Assembly (NCBI RefSeq): GCF_900114155.1
Contig: NZ_FOSC01000010.1
Coordinates: forward strand, 104,462-168,461
DNA: 64,000 bases
From: Marinobacter persicus
Lineage (GTDB): Bacteria > Pseudomonadota > Gammaproteobacteria > Pseudomonadales > Oleiphilaceae
Direction of reading: 5' to 3'
Part shown: positions 44,879-55,867 of the stretch, in pieces
Layout of the letters: every line of letters starts with the position of its first letter
Position numbering within the stretch: the first letter of the stretch is position 1
Notes under the pieces: generated by a model
What the model saw: the letters and a program-made list of their open reading frames with translations, nothing else
Told to the model about the DNA's origin: nothing
Databases searched by the model: none
Made by a program: the position numbers and the translations under genes

Positions 44879-45364
44879 ATGAAGCTGACCACAAAAGGCC
44901 GCTATGCGGTCACCGCGATGCTTGACCTCGCCCTTCATGCAACCGAGGGGCCCGTCAGCCTGGCGGACATTTCCGCCCGCCAGGAGATTTCGCTGTCATA
45001 CCTGGAGCAGTTGTTTTCCCGCCTGCGCCGCCACAGTCTGGTGATCAGCGTGCGGGGTCCGGGCGGTGGCTATCGCCTGAGCCGTTCCGCGGATGAAGTC
45101 TTTATTGCCGAGGTGGTGGATGCGGTCAGCGAATCTCTGGACACGACCCGTTGCGGCAATAAAGGCGATTGCCAGAATGGCGAGAAATGTCTGACGCACC
45201 ATCTCTGGTCGGATCTCAGTGATCGCATCCATAATTTTCTCAGCGAGATCAGCCTTGGCGACCTGATGCGCAAGCGCGAGATTCGTAACGTGGCGGACCG
45301 CCAGAATCAGAAACAGTCGGAGGCCGTCAATACCCGCCGGCTGATCGACCAGGCGTCCGCCTGA
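44879..45364 (+). CDS. iscR: Fe-S cluster-responsive regulator IscR
   Basis: A 161-residue Rrf2-family regulator. The winged helix-turn-helix starts [18 protein letters not shown] and includes [15 protein letters not shown]. The [2Fe-2S] ligands are three cysteines and a histidine in [19 protein letters not shown]. It senses Fe-S status and represses its own operon. Here the operon contains only iscS after it, so the feedback circuit differs from the classic isc set. Confidence 0.94.
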   Translation: MKLTTKGRYAVTAMLDLALHATEGPVSLADISARQEISLSYLEQLFSRLRRHSLVISVRGPGGGYRLSRSADEVFIAEVVDAVSESLDTTRCGNKGDCQNGEKCLTHHLWSDLSDRIHNFLSEISLGDLMRKREIRNVADRQNQKQSEAVNTRRLIDQASA

Positions 45365-45388
45365 CCACTCACAGCTCGAACTCCAACC

Positions 45389-46540
45389 ATGATGAAAAAG
45401 CCCGTCTATCTGGATTACGCGGCCACAACGCCCGTTGACCCCGCCGTTGCCGAAGAGATGATGAACTACCTGACCCCTGACGGGGTGTTTGGTAATCCCG
45501 CTTCCCGAACCCACAGTTATGGCTGGCAGGCTGAAGCTTCCGTTGAGAGCGCGCGTCGGCAGGTGGCTGACCTGATTCACGCCGATCCCCGGGAAATTGT
45601 CTGGACCTCGGGCGCCACCGAGTCTGACAACCTGGCCATCAAGGGCGTGGCGGCGTTGCATGAGAGTCCGCATATCGTAACCTCCACGATAGAACACAAG
45701 GCGGTTGTAGACACCTGTGCCTGGCTGGAGACTCGTGGTGTTCAGGTTGCCTGGCTGAGGCCGGATGCCGATGGCAGGGTATCGCCGCAACAGGTGGTTG
45801 ATGCGCTGCAGGAGAACACCGTGCTGGTCAGCCTGATGCTGGCCAATAATGAACTCGGCTGTGTCACGGATATCGCCACCATTGGTAGGCACTTGCGGGA
45901 GCGCGGCGTGCTGCTGCATGTGGACGCTGCGCAGGCTGCCGGCAAGATGCCGGTGGATGTTCATGCCCTGAACGTGGATCTGTTATCGCTGTCCGCCCAC
46001 AAGGTTTATGGCCCGAAAGGTGTGGGCGCCCTGTATGTGCGCCGGGCGCCGGAAGTGCGTATTGAGGCGCAGATGCACGGAGGAGGGCATGAGCGGGGTA
46101 TGCGCTCGGGGACACTGCCGACTCACCAGATCGTTGGCATGGGCAAGGCGTTCGAGCTGGCCGGGCACCACCTGGAGGAGGAAAGCCGCAGGCTGGAAAA
46201 TCTGCGTGAGCGCTTCCTGGCGGGTCTGTCGCACCTGGATGGTGTGCATTTTAACGGTAGCCGGGAACACCGGGTGCCGGGAATTGTCAACCTGTCATTC
46301 GAAGGCGTGGAAGCCGAATCCATGATGCTTGGATTGCGTCACCTGGCGGTGTCTTCCGGTTCCGCCTGTGCCTCGGCATCGATGGAAGCCTCTTACGTGC
46401 TGCGAGGTATCGGTGTGAGTAATGAGCTGGCCCACCGGGCATTACGGTTTTCCCTCGGGCGTTTTACCACCGAAGCGGACGTGGATTTCGCCTGTCAGCA
46501 GATCATCGAGGTGGTCGGGCGGCTTCGTTCGCTACGGTAG
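45389..46540 (+). CDS. iscS: Cysteine desulfurase, IscS-like, short C-terminus
   Basis: A 383-residue pyridoxal-phosphate enzyme that takes sulfur from cysteine. The PLP lysine is in [11 protein letters not shown] and the mobile active-site cysteine in [17 protein letters not shown], so it is of group I. It ends shortly after [19 protein letters not shown], about 20 residues before the usual IscS end that contacts IscU. No iscU, iscA, hscB, hscA or fdx genes follow; ndk begins 69 bases later. The sulfur may go to tRNA thiolation or to scaffold proteins encoded elsewhere. Confidence 0.9.
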   Translation: MMKKPVYLDYAATTPVDPAVAEEMMNYLTPDGVFGNPASRTHSYGWQAEASVESARRQVADLIHADPREIVWTSGATESDNLAIKGVAALHESPHIVTSTIEHKAVVDTCAWLETRGVQVAWLRPDADGRVSPQQVVDALQENTVLVSLMLANNELGCVTDIATIGRHLRERGVLLHVDAAQAAGKMPVDVHALNVDLLSLSAHKVYGPKGVGALYVRRAPEVRIEAQMHGGGHERGMRSGTLPTHQIVGMGKAFELAGHHLEEESRRLENLRERFLAGLSHLDGVHFNGSREHRVPGIVNLSFEGVEAESMMLGLRHLAVSSGSACASASMEASYVLRGIGVSNELAHRALRFSLGRFTTEADVDFACQQIIEVVGRLRSLR

Positions 46541-46566
46541 GCAGTTGTAGCCTTACCGCGTATAAT
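46538..46566 (+). promoter_or_regulatory. Promoter of ndk
   Basis: A perfect -10 TATAAT (46561-46566) with a 17-base spacer to TAGGCA (46538-46543). It lies directly after the iscS stop and gives ndk its own transcript. Confidence 0.65.
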
Positions 46567-46609
46567 CGCGTTTCCGGATTTTTATCACCCATCAAACTGG
46601 AGCAATACC

Positions 46610-47038
46610 ATGGCAAACGAGCGCACGCTCTCCATCATCAAGCCCGACGCAGTCGCCAAAAACGTCATTGGCGAAATCCTGAGCCGCTTTGAAAAGGCCG
46701 ATCTGAAAATCGTTGCGGCCAAGATGATGCACCTGACCCAGGAGCAGGCTGAAGGTTTCTACGCAGAACACAAGGAACGCCCGTTCTTCAACGATCTGGT
46801 GGCTTTCATGACCTCCGGCCCGGTTGTTGTTCAGGTTCTGGAGGGCGAGGGTGCCATCCTGAAAAACCGTGACCTGATGGGTGCCACCAACCCGAAAGAA
46901 GCAGAAGCTGGCACTATCCGTGCGGACTTCGCTTCCACTATCGACGCGAACGCGGTTCACGGTTCCGACTCCGCTGAATCAGCCGAGCGTGAAATTGCGT
47001 ATTTCTTCAATGACAACGAAATCTGCCCGCGCGGCTAA
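46610..47038 (+). CDS. ndk: Nucleoside diphosphate kinase
   Basis: A 142-residue enzyme that balances nucleoside triphosphate pools. The N-terminal [13 protein letters not shown], the [17 protein letters not shown] block and the phospho-histidine in NAVHGSDS are all present. Length is standard. An ACTGGAG sequence precedes the ATG. It lies where relatives place it, between isc genes and rlmN. Confidence 0.97.
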   Translation: MANERTLSIIKPDAVAKNVIGEILSRFEKADLKIVAAKMMHLTQEQAEGFYAEHKERPFFNDLVAFMTSGPVVVQVLEGEGAILKNRDLMGATNPKEAEAGTIRADFASTIDANAVHGSDSAESAEREIAYFFNDNEICPRG

Positions 47039-47051
47039 GAGTTCGTTGTTT

Positions 47052-47073
47052 CAGGGGTGGTTCGCCACCCCTG
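47052..47073 (+). terminator. Hairpin after ndk
   Basis: A perfect nine-base stem CAGGGGTGG/CCACCCCTG with a stable TTCG loop. The following sequence (TATTGGTTAT) is only moderately T-rich, so termination may be partial before rlmN. Confidence 0.55.
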
Positions 47074-47100
47074 TATTGGTTATCTGATCGAGGTTATGAC

Positions 47101-48213
47101 ATGACGGCTGTTGCCGAAAAGACCAATTTCCTGGGAATGCCGAAAGCCAAGCTGGAGGCTTTCTTTGAGGAAATCGGCGAAAAACGTTTCCGTGCCCAGC
47201 AGATCCTGCAGTGGATCCACCAGCGCGGGGTCGATGACTTCGATCAAATGACCAATATGAGCAAGGCCCTGCGGGAGAAGCTCAAGCAGGTCGCTGAAAT
47301 TCGCGGGCCGGAGGTGATTTACGACGAAACCTCCAAAGATGGCACCCGCAAGTGGGTCATGCGCATGGACAACGGTAACAGCGTTGAAACCGTGCTGATT
47401 CCCGATGGCGAGCGTGGCACCCTGTGTGTCTCCTCCCAGATTGGCTGCACCCTCGACTGCACGTTCTGCTCCACTGGCAAACGCGGCTTCAACCGCAACC
47501 TGACCGCGGCGGAGATCATCGGTCAGGTGTGGGTGGCCCGGAAAGCCTTCATGCCGTTCGAGCCCGGCCCCGATCGTCCGATTACCAATGTGGTGATGAT
47601 GGGCATGGGCGAGCCTCTGATGAACTTTGATAACGTAGTGGACGCCATGAACCTCATGATGGAGGACCTGGCCTACGGTATTTCCAAGCGGCGCGTCACC
47701 GTCAGCACGTCGGGCGTGGTCCCGGCGCTCGACAGGCTCGGCGACGTTACCGATGTTTCACTGGCCATTTCTCTTCATGCGCCTAATGATGAGTTGCGTA
47801 ACCAGTTGGTGCCGTTGAATAAAAAGTATCCGATTGCCGAGCTGTTGGCGGCAACGAAGCGTTATATGGCGCGGCTCCCGGACAAGCGCAAAGCAACCAT
47901 CGAATACACGGTTATTGAAGGTGTGAACGACCAGCCCGAGCATGCTCGTGAGCTGGCCGTGCTGCTTCGGGATCTGCCTTGCAAGATCAATCTGATTCCG
48001 TTTAATCCGTTCCCGGAGAGTGATTTTCGCCGGCCGAGCATGAACGCCACCCGCCGTTTCCAGAAAGTGATGAACGAGGCCGGGTACGTGACCACCATTC
48101 GAACCACCCGGGGCGACGACATCGATGCCGCCTGCGGGCAACTGGTGGGCCGTGTGGAAGATCGCACGCGCCGCAGTCAGCGTTACATTTCGGTGCAACA
48201 GGTGGCTCCGTAA
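47101..48213 (+). CDS. rlmN: Dual-specificity 23S rRNA/tRNA adenine-C2 methyltransferase RlmN
   Basis: A 370-residue radical SAM enzyme that methylates A2503 of 23S rRNA and A37 of tRNAs. The radical SAM cysteines are in [15 protein letters not shown], the catalytic second cysteine is in DIDAACGQL near the C-terminus, and [12 protein letters not shown] is a typical binding motif. It probably shares a transcript with the type IV pilus gene pilF. Confidence 0.96.
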   Translation: MTAVAEKTNFLGMPKAKLEAFFEEIGEKRFRAQQILQWIHQRGVDDFDQMTNMSKALREKLKQVAEIRGPEVIYDETSKDGTRKWVMRMDNGNSVETVLIPDGERGTLCVSSQIGCTLDCTFCSTGKRGFNRNLTAAEIIGQVWVARKAFMPFEPGPDRPITNVVMMGMGEPLMNFDNVVDAMNLMMEDLAYGISKRRVTVSTSGVVPALDRLGDVTDVSLAISLHAPNDELRNQLVPLNKKYPIAELLAATKRYMARLPDKRKATIEYTVIEGVNDQPEHARELAVLLRDLPCKINLIPFNPFPESDFRRPSMNATRRFQKVMNEAGYVTTIRTTRGDDIDAACGQLVGRVEDRTRRSQRYISVQQVAP

Positions 48214-48268
48214 GCGGGAACCCGGTGCTATTCTGGACAAGGTGTTAATAATGGCAAAGGATCGTTCC

Positions 48269-49054
48269 ATGAAACTGACCGGTTTTATCGGTGTCGCCCT
48301 GGCACTGATGGTCTCCGGATGTGTGACCACCACCGACAGCCGCTTTGCCCGGGAGGCTGATCGTGACAAGGCGCTGGAGAACTACGTCAAGTTGGCAACG
48401 GCCTATATCGGCCAGGGCAATCTGGGTCGTGCGGAGCACCATCTGGACCGGGCACTGGAGATTGACGGAAACTATGCGCCGGCTCTGGCTGCCGAAGGGC
48501 TGGTGTACAGTTCGGATGGCGAACAGGAGCTGGCTGAGCGCAGCTTTCGCAAGGCGTTGTCCGAAGACAGCGGATACACCCGGGGGCGCACTTATTATGG
48601 CGCTTTCCTGTATTCCCAGCGCCGCTTCGAAGAGGCGCGGGATCAGTTCAGCATGGCATCCCGCGACACCGAGTACGAGGACCGCGGCAGCGTTTTCTTT
48701 AACCTGGGAATGACTGAAGAGCGTCTTGGGAATCTGCAGGAGGCGGAAGACGCGTTTCGCAGGGCCGTCGAGCTGACCCGGGGTGAACCCCGGTCCCTGC
48801 TGTCATTGTCCCGGGTACTGGTGGAACAGCGGGACTATTCCGGAGCTTCCCGTTACTACAGCAGACTGCAGAGCGTCATTAGTGGTAGTACGCGGCACAG
48901 CCACTCGCCGGAAAGCCTGTTGATCGGTGTGAAAATTGCTCGCCATTTCGGCGATCAGGATCAGGAAGCCAGCATGGCCATGATGCTGAAAAATGAATTT
49001 CCCGAATCTGTCGAATACCAACAATACAAGGTTCTGATTGCCAATGAGCGGTGA
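48269..49054 (+). CDS. pilF: Type IV pilus biogenesis/stability lipoprotein PilF (PilW)
   Basis: A 261-residue outer-membrane pilotin with TPR repeats that helps PilQ secretin assembly. The lipoprotein leader MKLTGFIGVALALMVSGC is followed by repeats such as KLATAYIGQGNLGRAEHHLDRAL and NLGMTEERLGNLQEAEDAF. I selected ATG 48269 because AAAGGA lies at the right distance and the leader begins there; ATG 48251 is in frame six codons earlier. Its end overlaps rodZ. Confidence 0.9.
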   Translation: MKLTGFIGVALALMVSGCVTTTDSRFAREADRDKALENYVKLATAYIGQGNLGRAEHHLDRALEIDGNYAPALAAEGLVYSSDGEQELAERSFRKALSEDSGYTRGRTYYGAFLYSQRRFEEARDQFSMASRDTEYEDRGSVFFNLGMTEERLGNLQEAEDAFRRAVELTRGEPRSLLSLSRVLVEQRDYSGASRYYSRLQSVISGSTRHSHSPESLLIGVKIARHFGDQDQEASMAMMLKNEFPESVEYQQYKVLIANER

Positions 49055-50102
49055 GGAGCGGCCAAAGCCAACAGCACAACCCGTCGGTCATCAACTTCGT
49101 CGGGCCAGGGAAGCTCTCGGGCTGGATATATCGGCGATTGCCGACCAGCAACATCTGAGGGTCTCGATCATTCAGGCCATCGAGAAGGGTGACTACAGCA
49201 AGATTGATACAGAGCTTTTCCTGAAGGGCTATGTAAGGGCGTACGCCAAGCAGGTCGGTCTGGATGGCGATGCGATCATTCGTGATCTGGATATCGAGCT
49301 GGAACCGCGTCGCAAGGAGCGGGAGCGTCAGTTGGAAGCCGATCCCCTGGTGGATATTGAAAGGCGGAAAAGACGCAAGCGTCGTCTGGCCAAGAGCGTG
49401 GTTGCACTGGTGATTCTGGGTGCGTTGGCCGTGGGCATTTCGACCTATATGGCGGAAAACAATCAGGCGCTGCCGTTTGGCGACCAGGCGGATGTGGCAG
49501 CGCCTGAAGAAGAACGGGACAATGGGGACGGTCAGCCAGAGCCACTGCCGGAAGCCGATGATGCCCCTGATGAGCGCACTGCCCAACCGGAATCCGAGCC
49601 GTTAAACGAGCCGTCTGATGAGTTGCCAGTTGGTGGTGCGGAAGATGAGCCGGTGGAGGCACTGGCCGGGCAGCCCGACACGCAAGCGGAGTCGTCGGCC
49701 GTTGTCGACGAGCCGCAGCCGGTGGACGTTGAAAACCTCGAGCCAGTGGCGGAAGACACGACCGTGGCGGAGCCCGACGAGCCACCAGTGATCGACCCAC
49801 AGCCGGTGAAGGAATCCGCACAACCGGCGGCCGATGAGAACGTTCCGGCTTCCACCGGTGCCGAACTGGTGATGACCTTTAACGATGATTGCTGGGTGCA
49901 GGTCACCGATGCAGAGGGTAACCGGCTGGCCAGCACGTTGCAGACCAACGGTGACGAGTTGCGCCTTGAAGGTGTCGCCCCCATGAATGTCATCATTGGT
50001 GCCATGAGTGCGGTTGACTCGATTCGGTTCCAGGGCGAGACGGTTGAGCTTGATAATATTCGAACGGTAAATAACAGGGCTCAGTTTACCCTTGAGCCCT
50101 GA
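49044..50102 (+). CDS. rodZ: RodZ-like helix-turn-helix membrane protein
   Basis: A 352-residue cell-shape protein. The N-terminal HTH domain ([20 protein letters not shown] to about residue 80) normally binds MreB. A single transmembrane helix ([20 protein letters not shown], about residues 112-131) is followed by a long acidic, proline-rich periplasmic linker and a C-terminal DUF4115 domain ([16 protein letters not shown]). The ATG at 49044 overlaps the pilF stop. The order pilF-rodZ-ispG-hisS is conserved in related bacteria. Confidence 0.9.
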   Translation: MSGEERPKPTAQPVGHQLRRAREALGLDISAIADQQHLRVSIIQAIEKGDYSKIDTELFLKGYVRAYAKQVGLDGDAIIRDLDIELEPRRKERERQLEADPLVDIERRKRRKRRLAKSVVALVILGALAVGISTYMAENNQALPFGDQADVAAPEEERDNGDGQPEPLPEADDAPDERTAQPESEPLNEPSDELPVGGAEDEPVEALAGQPDTQAESSAVVDEPQPVDVENLEPVAEDTTVAEPDEPPVIDPQPVKESAQPAADENVPASTGAELVMTFNDDCWVQVTDAEGNRLASTLQTNGDELRLEGVAPMNVIIGAMSAVDSIRFQGETVELDNIRTVNNRAQFTLEP

Positions 50103-50137
50103 GCCTGTATGCGCGAACAGATGGTTGGTTGTTGTCC

Positions 50138-51256
50138 ATGAAACATGAATCTCCGATTAAGAGACGCGAATCCCGCCGGATCATGGTGGGCGATGTGCCC
50201 GTTGGTGGTGGTGCGCCCATTGCCGTACAGAGCATGACCAACACCAATACCTGTGATGTGGAAGCCACGGTGGCACAGATTCGTGCCATCCAGGAGGCCG
50301 GTGCCGATATCGTCCGGGTTTCAGTGCCGTCCATGGAGGCGGCCGAGGCGTTCGGCAGGATCCGGCAGCAGGTCAGCCTGCCAATGGTGGCGGATATCCA
50401 TTTTGATTACAAGATTGCCCTTCGGGTGGCGGAACTTGGTGTGGACTGCCTGCGCATCAACCCGGGCAATATCGGTCGTGATGACCGGGTCAGTGCGGTG
50501 ATCAGTGCAGCCCGCGACCGCGGCATTCCCATTCGTATCGGCGTGAACGCCGGTTCCCTGGAAAAAAGTCTGCAGCGTAAATACGGTGAGCCCACGGCGG
50601 AAGCGCTGGTGGAATCGGCCATGCGCCACATTGACATCCTTGACCGGCACCAGTTTCCGGATTTCAAGGTCAGCCTGAAAGCCTCCGATGTGTTCATGAC
50701 CGTGGATGCCTATCGTCAGATTGCATCGCAGATCGAGCAGCCGCTGCATCTGGGCATCACCGAAGCGGGCGGTTTCCGCTCCGGCACGGTGAAATCCTCC
50801 GTGGGCCTGGGTATGTTGTTGATGGACGGCATTGGCGATACCATCCGTGTCTCGCTGGCGGCTGATCCCGTTCAGGAGATCAAGGTTGGTTTTGATATTC
50901 TCAAGAGCCTGCGTCTTCGCAGCCGGGGCATCAACTTTATTGCCTGCCCGAGTTGTTCCCGGCAGAATTTCGATGTTATCCAGACCATGAACGATCTTGA
51001 AGCCCGGCTTGAAGACGTCAATACATCCATGGACGTGGCCATTATTGGTTGTATCGTGAATGGTCCCGGCGAAGCCAAGGTAGCGGATCTGGGCCTGACC
51101 GGCGGCAGTCCGAAGAATCTGCTGTATCTGGATGGCAAGCCAAACCAGAAGCTGGACAACGCCACACTGACCGATGACCTGGAACGGTTGATTCGCGAAA
51201 AAGTGGCCGAGCGCCAGCAGCAGGAAGAGTCTCTAATCGCGCGTTCTGGCGACTGA
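50138..51256 (+). CDS. ispG: 4-hydroxy-3-methylbut-2-enyl diphosphate synthase IspG
   Basis: A 372-residue [4Fe-4S] enzyme of the MEP isoprenoid pathway. The N-terminal [25 protein letters not shown] and LRINPGNIG segments form the TIM-barrel site, and cluster cysteines lie in [12 protein letters not shown] and [11 protein letters not shown]. The ATG at 50138 is preferred over the TTG at 50129. Its cluster must be supplied although the local isc set is incomplete. Confidence 0.96.
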   Translation: MKHESPIKRRESRRIMVGDVPVGGGAPIAVQSMTNTNTCDVEATVAQIRAIQEAGADIVRVSVPSMEAAEAFGRIRQQVSLPMVADIHFDYKIALRVAELGVDCLRINPGNIGRDDRVSAVISAARDRGIPIRIGVNAGSLEKSLQRKYGEPTAEALVESAMRHIDILDRHQFPDFKVSLKASDVFMTVDAYRQIASQIEQPLHLGITEAGGFRSGTVKSSVGLGMLLMDGIGDTIRVSLAADPVQEIKVGFDILKSLRLRSRGINFIACPSCSRQNFDVIQTMNDLEARLEDVNTSMDVAIIGCIVNGPGEAKVADLGLTGGSPKNLLYLDGKPNQKLDNATLTDDLERLIREKVAERQQQEESLIARSGD

Positions 51257-51301
51257 ACATTTCCAAACACCACTATTCATCTGGTAAATCAGGGTTTTAA
51301 C

Positions 51302-52576
51302 TTGGCAAAAATCAAGGCAATCCGGGGGATGAACGACATTCTCCCGGACCAGACGCCGGTCTGGCAGTATGTTGAATCAACGGTAAGGAAGGTATTGGGG
51401 CAGTACGGGTATCAGGAAATCCGCATGCCTATTGTTGAACAGACAGAATTGTTCAAGCGCTCCATTGGCGAAGTAACCGACATTGTTGAAAAAGAAATGT
51501 ACACCTTCGAGGATCGCAACGGCGACAGCCTGACCCTGCGTCCTGAAGGCACCGCCGGTTGCGTGCGCGCGGCCGAGGAACACGGTCTGCTGTTCAACCA
51601 GACTCGCCGGCTTTGGTACACCGGCCCGATGTTTCGCCATGAACGCCCTCAAAAAGGCCGCTACCGTCAGTTTCACCAGATTGGCGTGGAATGTTTTGGT
51701 ATGGCCGGTCCGGACATCGATGCCGAATTGCTGATACTGACCGCCCGGCTATGGTCCGCGCTGGGGTTGACGGGCCACGCTCGCCTGGAAATCAACTCCA
51801 TTGGTACCAGTGAGTCCCGCAAGGTATACCGGGAAGCGCTGGTGGCTTACCTGCAGCAGTATAAAGACCGGTTGGACGAAGACAGCCAGCGCCGCCTGGA
51901 AACAAATCCGTTACGGATTCTGGACAGTAAAGACCCGGCTACCCGCGAAGTTCTGGTAAATGCGCCTGTACTGGACGATTACCTGGACGAAGAATCCCGC
52001 AACCACTTCAGCCAGCTTAAAGCTTTGCTGGACGCCGCCGGCGTCGCCTACACCGTAAACCCGGCACTGGTGCGTGGATTGGATTATTACGGCAAGACAG
52101 TCTTCGAATGGATTACCGACAGCCTGGGGGCCCAGGGCACTATTTGCGCCGGGGGGCGGTACGATGGCCTGGTCCAGCAGCTTGGTGGCAAGCCTACCGA
52201 TGCGGTTGGTTTTGCCATGGGCATCGAACGCCTGATCCTGCTGCTGGAGACGCTGGAGCTGGTTCCCGACTACGTAAACAACCAGGCGGACATTTATGTC
52301 ACCGCCATGGGCGACATCGCCACTGCGCCAGCCCTGGCGTTGGCCGAGGATCTGCGAACTGCCATGCCGTCAGCCGTGGTGGTTGGCCATTGCGGTGGTG
52401 GCAGCTTCAAGAGCCAGATGAAGAAAGCCGACCGCAGTGGTGCCCGTTACGCGGTGATTCTCGGCGAAAACGAAATCAGGAATCAGACAGCCGGGCTCAA
52501 GCCTCTGCGTGACGACCAGCCGCAGCGGGAAGTGCCTCAGGCAGAGCTGGCAGCGGAACTGGCCAAACTGGTCTGA
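51302..52576 (+). CDS. hisS: Histidyl-tRNA synthetase
   Basis: A 424-residue class II aminoacyl-tRNA synthetase. Motif 1 is in [11 protein letters not shown] and the strand after it, motif 2 is [16 protein letters not shown], and motif 3 lies near [16 protein letters not shown]; the histidine-specific [14 protein letters not shown] is present. Translation must begin at TTG 51302, since the only later ATG (51329) would remove the conserved AKIKAIRG start. A CAGGG sequence lies about ten bases before it. Confidence 0.95.
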   Translation: MAKIKAIRGMNDILPDQTPVWQYVESTVRKVLGQYGYQEIRMPIVEQTELFKRSIGEVTDIVEKEMYTFEDRNGDSLTLRPEGTAGCVRAAEEHGLLFNQTRRLWYTGPMFRHERPQKGRYRQFHQIGVECFGMAGPDIDAELLILTARLWSALGLTGHARLEINSIGTSESRKVYREALVAYLQQYKDRLDEDSQRRLETNPLRILDSKDPATREVLVNAPVLDDYLDEESRNHFSQLKALLDAAGVAYTVNPALVRGLDYYGKTVFEWITDSLGAQGTICAGGRYDGLVQQLGGKPTDAVGFAMGIERLILLLETLELVPDYVNNQADIYVTAMGDIATAPALALAEDLRTAMPSAVVVGHCGGGSFKSQMKKADRSGARYAVILGENEIRNQTAGLKPLRDDQPQREVPQAELAAELAKLV

Positions 52577-52623
52577 CGCCATGCCGGCAAAGATCAAACG
52601 TATAAAAACTGACAGGAGTGTTC

Positions 52624-53268
52624 ATGGCTGAGTTGCGCACCGAAGAAGAGCAAATCCAGGCTATCAAAGACTGGTGGAAGAGAAATGGCAGCTCGCTGCT
52701 GATTGGTATCGGTGCGGCCCTGGCCATTGTCTTTGGCTGGCAGGGGTGGCAGAACCACCAGGCACAGCAAAGAGCTGAGGCGGCGAAGGAGTTTGCCAAC
52801 CTGCTCAACGCTGCTTCTGCCGGTGATGATCAGGAAACCGTGTCGTTTGTTGCGCAAACCCTGCGCAATGATTACACCGACAGCGCCTATGCGATCTATG
52901 GCAACCTGGTTCTGGCCCGTCAGCAGATGATGGTTTCGGATGACCCTGAGGCGGCCATTGAGTCGCTTGACTGGGCATTGTCCCAGGCCAGCGATTATCC
53001 GGCACTGACCAACGTCATCCGCAACCGTCTGGCCCGTGCTCAACTTGCCGCGGGCAACCATGACGCTGCCCTGGCCACTGTGGATCAGGCCGGTGCCTCT
53101 GACGCCTTCGGTCCGATTTTCTCTGAGCTGCGAGGTGATATCCAGCTTGCAAAGGGGGATCGCGATGCTGCCCGCCAGGCCTATTTGCAGGCCCGGGAGC
53201 AGGGCGGCCAGAACAGCAGTATTCTTGAATTGAAATTGTCCGACCTCGGTGTCGGAGGTGATGCATGA
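52624..53268 (+). CDS. yfgM: YfgM-like TPR membrane protein
   Basis: A 214-residue ancillary SecYEG translocon component/chaperone. A short cytoplasmic start (MAELRTEEEQIQAIKDWWKRNG) is followed by a transmembrane helix (SSLLIGIGAALAIVFGWQGW) and a periplasmic TPR domain with repeats such as AIYGNLVLARQQMMV and RNRLARAQLAAGNHDAAL. CAGGAG precedes the ATG at 52624. Its stop overlaps the bamB start. Confidence 0.92.
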   Translation: MAELRTEEEQIQAIKDWWKRNGSSLLIGIGAALAIVFGWQGWQNHQAQQRAEAAKEFANLLNAASAGDDQETVSFVAQTLRNDYTDSAYAIYGNLVLARQQMMVSDDPEAAIESLDWALSQASDYPALTNVIRNRLARAQLAAGNHDAALATVDQAGASDAFGPIFSELRGDIQLAKGDRDAARQAYLQAREQGGQNSSILELKLSDLGVGGDA

Positions 53269-54437
53269 TGTTGACCCGAGCGTTCAGGCAACGGGCGTTG
53301 GCGCCGCTGGTTTCCGGACTGGTGTTGGTTCTTGCCGGCTGTAGCTCCAATGAGATCATCGAGCAGCCGGACCCGGTGCCGGACATCGACGAGAGTGTTG
53401 AGCTTGACCGGGTCTGGCACACCTCTGTGGGCGATGGACACGATGACGAGTTCCTGCAGTTGTCTCCTGTTTATAATGGCAATGTCATTTACGCGGCGTC
53501 CGCCGATGGCATCATCAAGTCGGTAAATCCGGAAAATGGTGATACCCGTTGGACCACTGAACTGGACGAACGTATTTTCGCCGGTCCCGGCGCGGATGGC
53601 GGACAGGTGTATGTGGTAACCCGCGATGCCGAATTGATTGCCCTCGCGAACGATGGTTCCGGCGAGCAGTGGCGGGTGTCGTTGCCCACCGAGGCCATTG
53701 CCTCGCCACAGTCGAACGGCTCGCTGGTTGCCGTCCAAACCATCGATGGCCGCCTGATGGCCTTCGATACCGGTGATGGTGAGGGCCTGTGGCAGTATGA
53801 GGCGCAAGTGCCGGTGTTGACCATGAGGACCACGGCCGCGCCCCTGGTGGGTGGTGATATCGTGATCGCCTCGTTTGCCAACGGCCGGATGGTTGCGCTG
53901 TCGGCAGAGGCGGGTCAGCCAATCTGGCAATACCAGGTGGGTCAGCCCCAGGGTCGCACCGAACTGGAGCGGCTGGTGGATATTGGGGGTCAACCGCTGG
54001 TTCTTGACTCCGCGGTGATGGTGGCTGGCTACCAGGGCAAGCTCGCGCTGGTGGACATCCGTTCAGGCCAGGAAATCTGGAGCCGACCGGCGTCCAGCTT
54101 CAATGGTCCCGCCATTGGTGGTGGTAACATTTACCTCTCGGACGCTAACGGCGATGTGGTGGCGCTGCGCGGCAGTGACCGCCGGGAAATCTGGGTTCAG
54201 GATAATCTGTCCTGGCGGCAACTGACACGCCCGGCGGTTTCGGGTGAATTTGTGGTGGTTGGCGACTACGAGGGTTACCTTCACGTCCTTGCCCAGGAGG
54301 ATGGCTCTCTGGTGGGCCAGGAACATGTGGACAGTGACGGCCTGCGGGTACCGGTACAGGTGCTTCGTAACGGCGACATTCTTGTGTACAGCAACGACGG
54401 AGACCTGGCCAGCTACAGGCTCCGGCAGGACGACTGA
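53265..54437 (+). CDS. bamB: Outer-membrane assembly lipoprotein BamB
   Basis: A 390-residue eight-bladed propeller lipoprotein of the BAM complex. The leader ends in a lipobox (VLAGC), and the blades show repeated tryptophan docking motifs such as [29 protein letters not shown] and GQEIWSRPA. It works with BamA in inserting beta-barrel proteins. ATG 53265 overlaps the yfgM stop; the next codon is also ATG. Confidence 0.94.
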   Translation: MMLTRAFRQRALAPLVSGLVLVLAGCSSNEIIEQPDPVPDIDESVELDRVWHTSVGDGHDDEFLQLSPVYNGNVIYAASADGIIKSVNPENGDTRWTTELDERIFAGPGADGGQVYVVTRDAELIALANDGSGEQWRVSLPTEAIASPQSNGSLVAVQTIDGRLMAFDTGDGEGLWQYEAQVPVLTMRTTAAPLVGGDIVIASFANGRMVALSAEAGQPIWQYQVGQPQGRTELERLVDIGGQPLVLDSAVMVAGYQGKLALVDIRSGQEIWSRPASSFNGPAIGGGNIYLSDANGDVVALRGSDRREIWVQDNLSWRQLTRPAVSGEFVVVGDYEGYLHVLAQEDGSLVGQEHVDSDGLRVPVQVLRNGDILVYSNDGDLASYRLRQDD

Positions 54438-54442
54438 CTATT

Positions 54443-55864
54443 ATGACACCAGTGATTGCCCTTGTCGGGCGTCCCAACGTTGGCAAGTCCACTCTGTTCA
54501 ACCAGATGACCCGCTCGCGGGATGCCCTGGTGGCGGACTTTCCCGGCCTGACCCGTGATCGCAAGTATGGCGAAGGCTATAACGAAGGCCAGAAGTTCAT
54601 CGTCATTGATACCGGCGGCCTGACCGGAGATGAAGCCGGGCTCGATGCGGAGATGGCTCGCCAGTCCCTGCAGGCCATAGAGGAGGCCGACATCGTTCTG
54701 TTCCTGGTGGACGGCCGCGCTGGCCTGACCGCCGGTGATGAAATGATTGCGGATCACCTGCGCCGTTCCGGCAAGAAGGCCCATCTTGTGGTCAACAAGA
54801 CAGATGGCCAGGATCCGGATGTGGCGGCCGCGGATTTCTACAGCCTCGGTTTTGATTCCAACTTTCTGATTGCCGCGGCCCACAACCGGGGCATTCGCTC
54901 GATGCTGGCTGAGTTGTTGCCGGAGCCGGAAAATCCGGAGGAAGAAGATCGGGCTGACCGTTACCCGGGTATCCGGATCGGTGTGGTGGGCCGACCCAAT
55001 GTCGGTAAATCCACCCTCGTCAACCGCATGCTCGGAGAAGACCGGGTGGTGGTGTACGACATGCCGGGCACCACCCGGGATAGTGTCTATATCCCCTATG
55101 AGCGTCATGGTGAGCAATATACACTGATCGACACTGCCGGTGTTCGGCGCCGCAAGAATGTTAATGAGGCGGTCGAGAAATTTTCCATCATCAAGACCCT
55201 GCAGGCCATTGATGATGCCCATGTGGTAATTCTGGTGATTGATGCCCGTCAGGGGCTGGTAGACCAGGATATGCACCTGATCGGCTTCGTGCTGGATGCG
55301 GGCCGGTCGCTGGTGATCGCCGTCAATAAATGGGACGGCATGGACCCGGATGACCGGGCCCGGGTCAAGGAACAGATTGCCCGTCGCCTGGATTTTCTGG
55401 ATTACGCTGACAAGTACTACATTTCAGCACTGCACGGGACAGGTGTGGGCACCATGTACGAGTCTGTGCATGCCTGCTATGACTCGGCGATGGCAAAGTG
55501 GCCGACCAACCGCCTGACCGCGCTGTTGCAGGATGCGGTGGCGCAACATCAGCCTCCGATGGTCCATGGCCGTCGTATCAAGCTGCGCTATGCCCATCAG
55601 GGCGGCTCCAATCCGCCGGTGATTGTTGTGCACGGTAACCAGGTTGATGCCTTGCCAGGGGCTTACAAGCGGTATCTGGAAAACACTTTCCGCAAGGTTC
55701 TGAAGGTGGTGGGTTCGCCAATTCGGTTTGAATTCCGCTCCAGCGAAAACCCCTACGCGGGCAAGGTGGATCGTCGTACGCCAAGACAGAAAGTAAAACA
55801 GGATAACGACCAGAAAAAGGGCCGTCGCGTTAAAAAAGCCCGCCAGAAAAGCGTCAAGCGCTAA
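54443..55864 (+). CDS. der: Ribosome biogenesis GTPase Der
   Basis: A 473-residue protein with two tandem G domains. P-loops are GRPNVGKST (residues 8-16) and again near residue 185; G3 motifs are DTGGL and DTAGV; G4 motifs are NKTD and NKWD. A KH-like domain and a basic tail ([13 protein letters not shown]) follow. It assists 50S subunit assembly. It lies six bases after bamB, the usual gene order. Confidence 0.96.
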   Translation: MTPVIALVGRPNVGKSTLFNQMTRSRDALVADFPGLTRDRKYGEGYNEGQKFIVIDTGGLTGDEAGLDAEMARQSLQAIEEADIVLFLVDGRAGLTAGDEMIADHLRRSGKKAHLVVNKTDGQDPDVAAADFYSLGFDSNFLIAAAHNRGIRSMLAELLPEPENPEEEDRADRYPGIRIGVVGRPNVGKSTLVNRMLGEDRVVVYDMPGTTRDSVYIPYERHGEQYTLIDTAGVRRRKNVNEAVEKFSIIKTLQAIDDAHVVILVIDARQGLVDQDMHLIGFVLDAGRSLVIAVNKWDGMDPDDRARVKEQIARRLDFLDYADKYYISALHGTGVGTMYESVHACYDSAMAKWPTNRLTALLQDAVAQHQPPMVHGRRIKLRYAHQGGSNPPVIVVHGNQVDALPGAYKRYLENTFRKVLKVVGSPIRFEFRSSENPYAGKVDRRTPRQKVKQDNDQKKGRRVKKARQKSVKR

Positions 55865-55867
55865 GCC

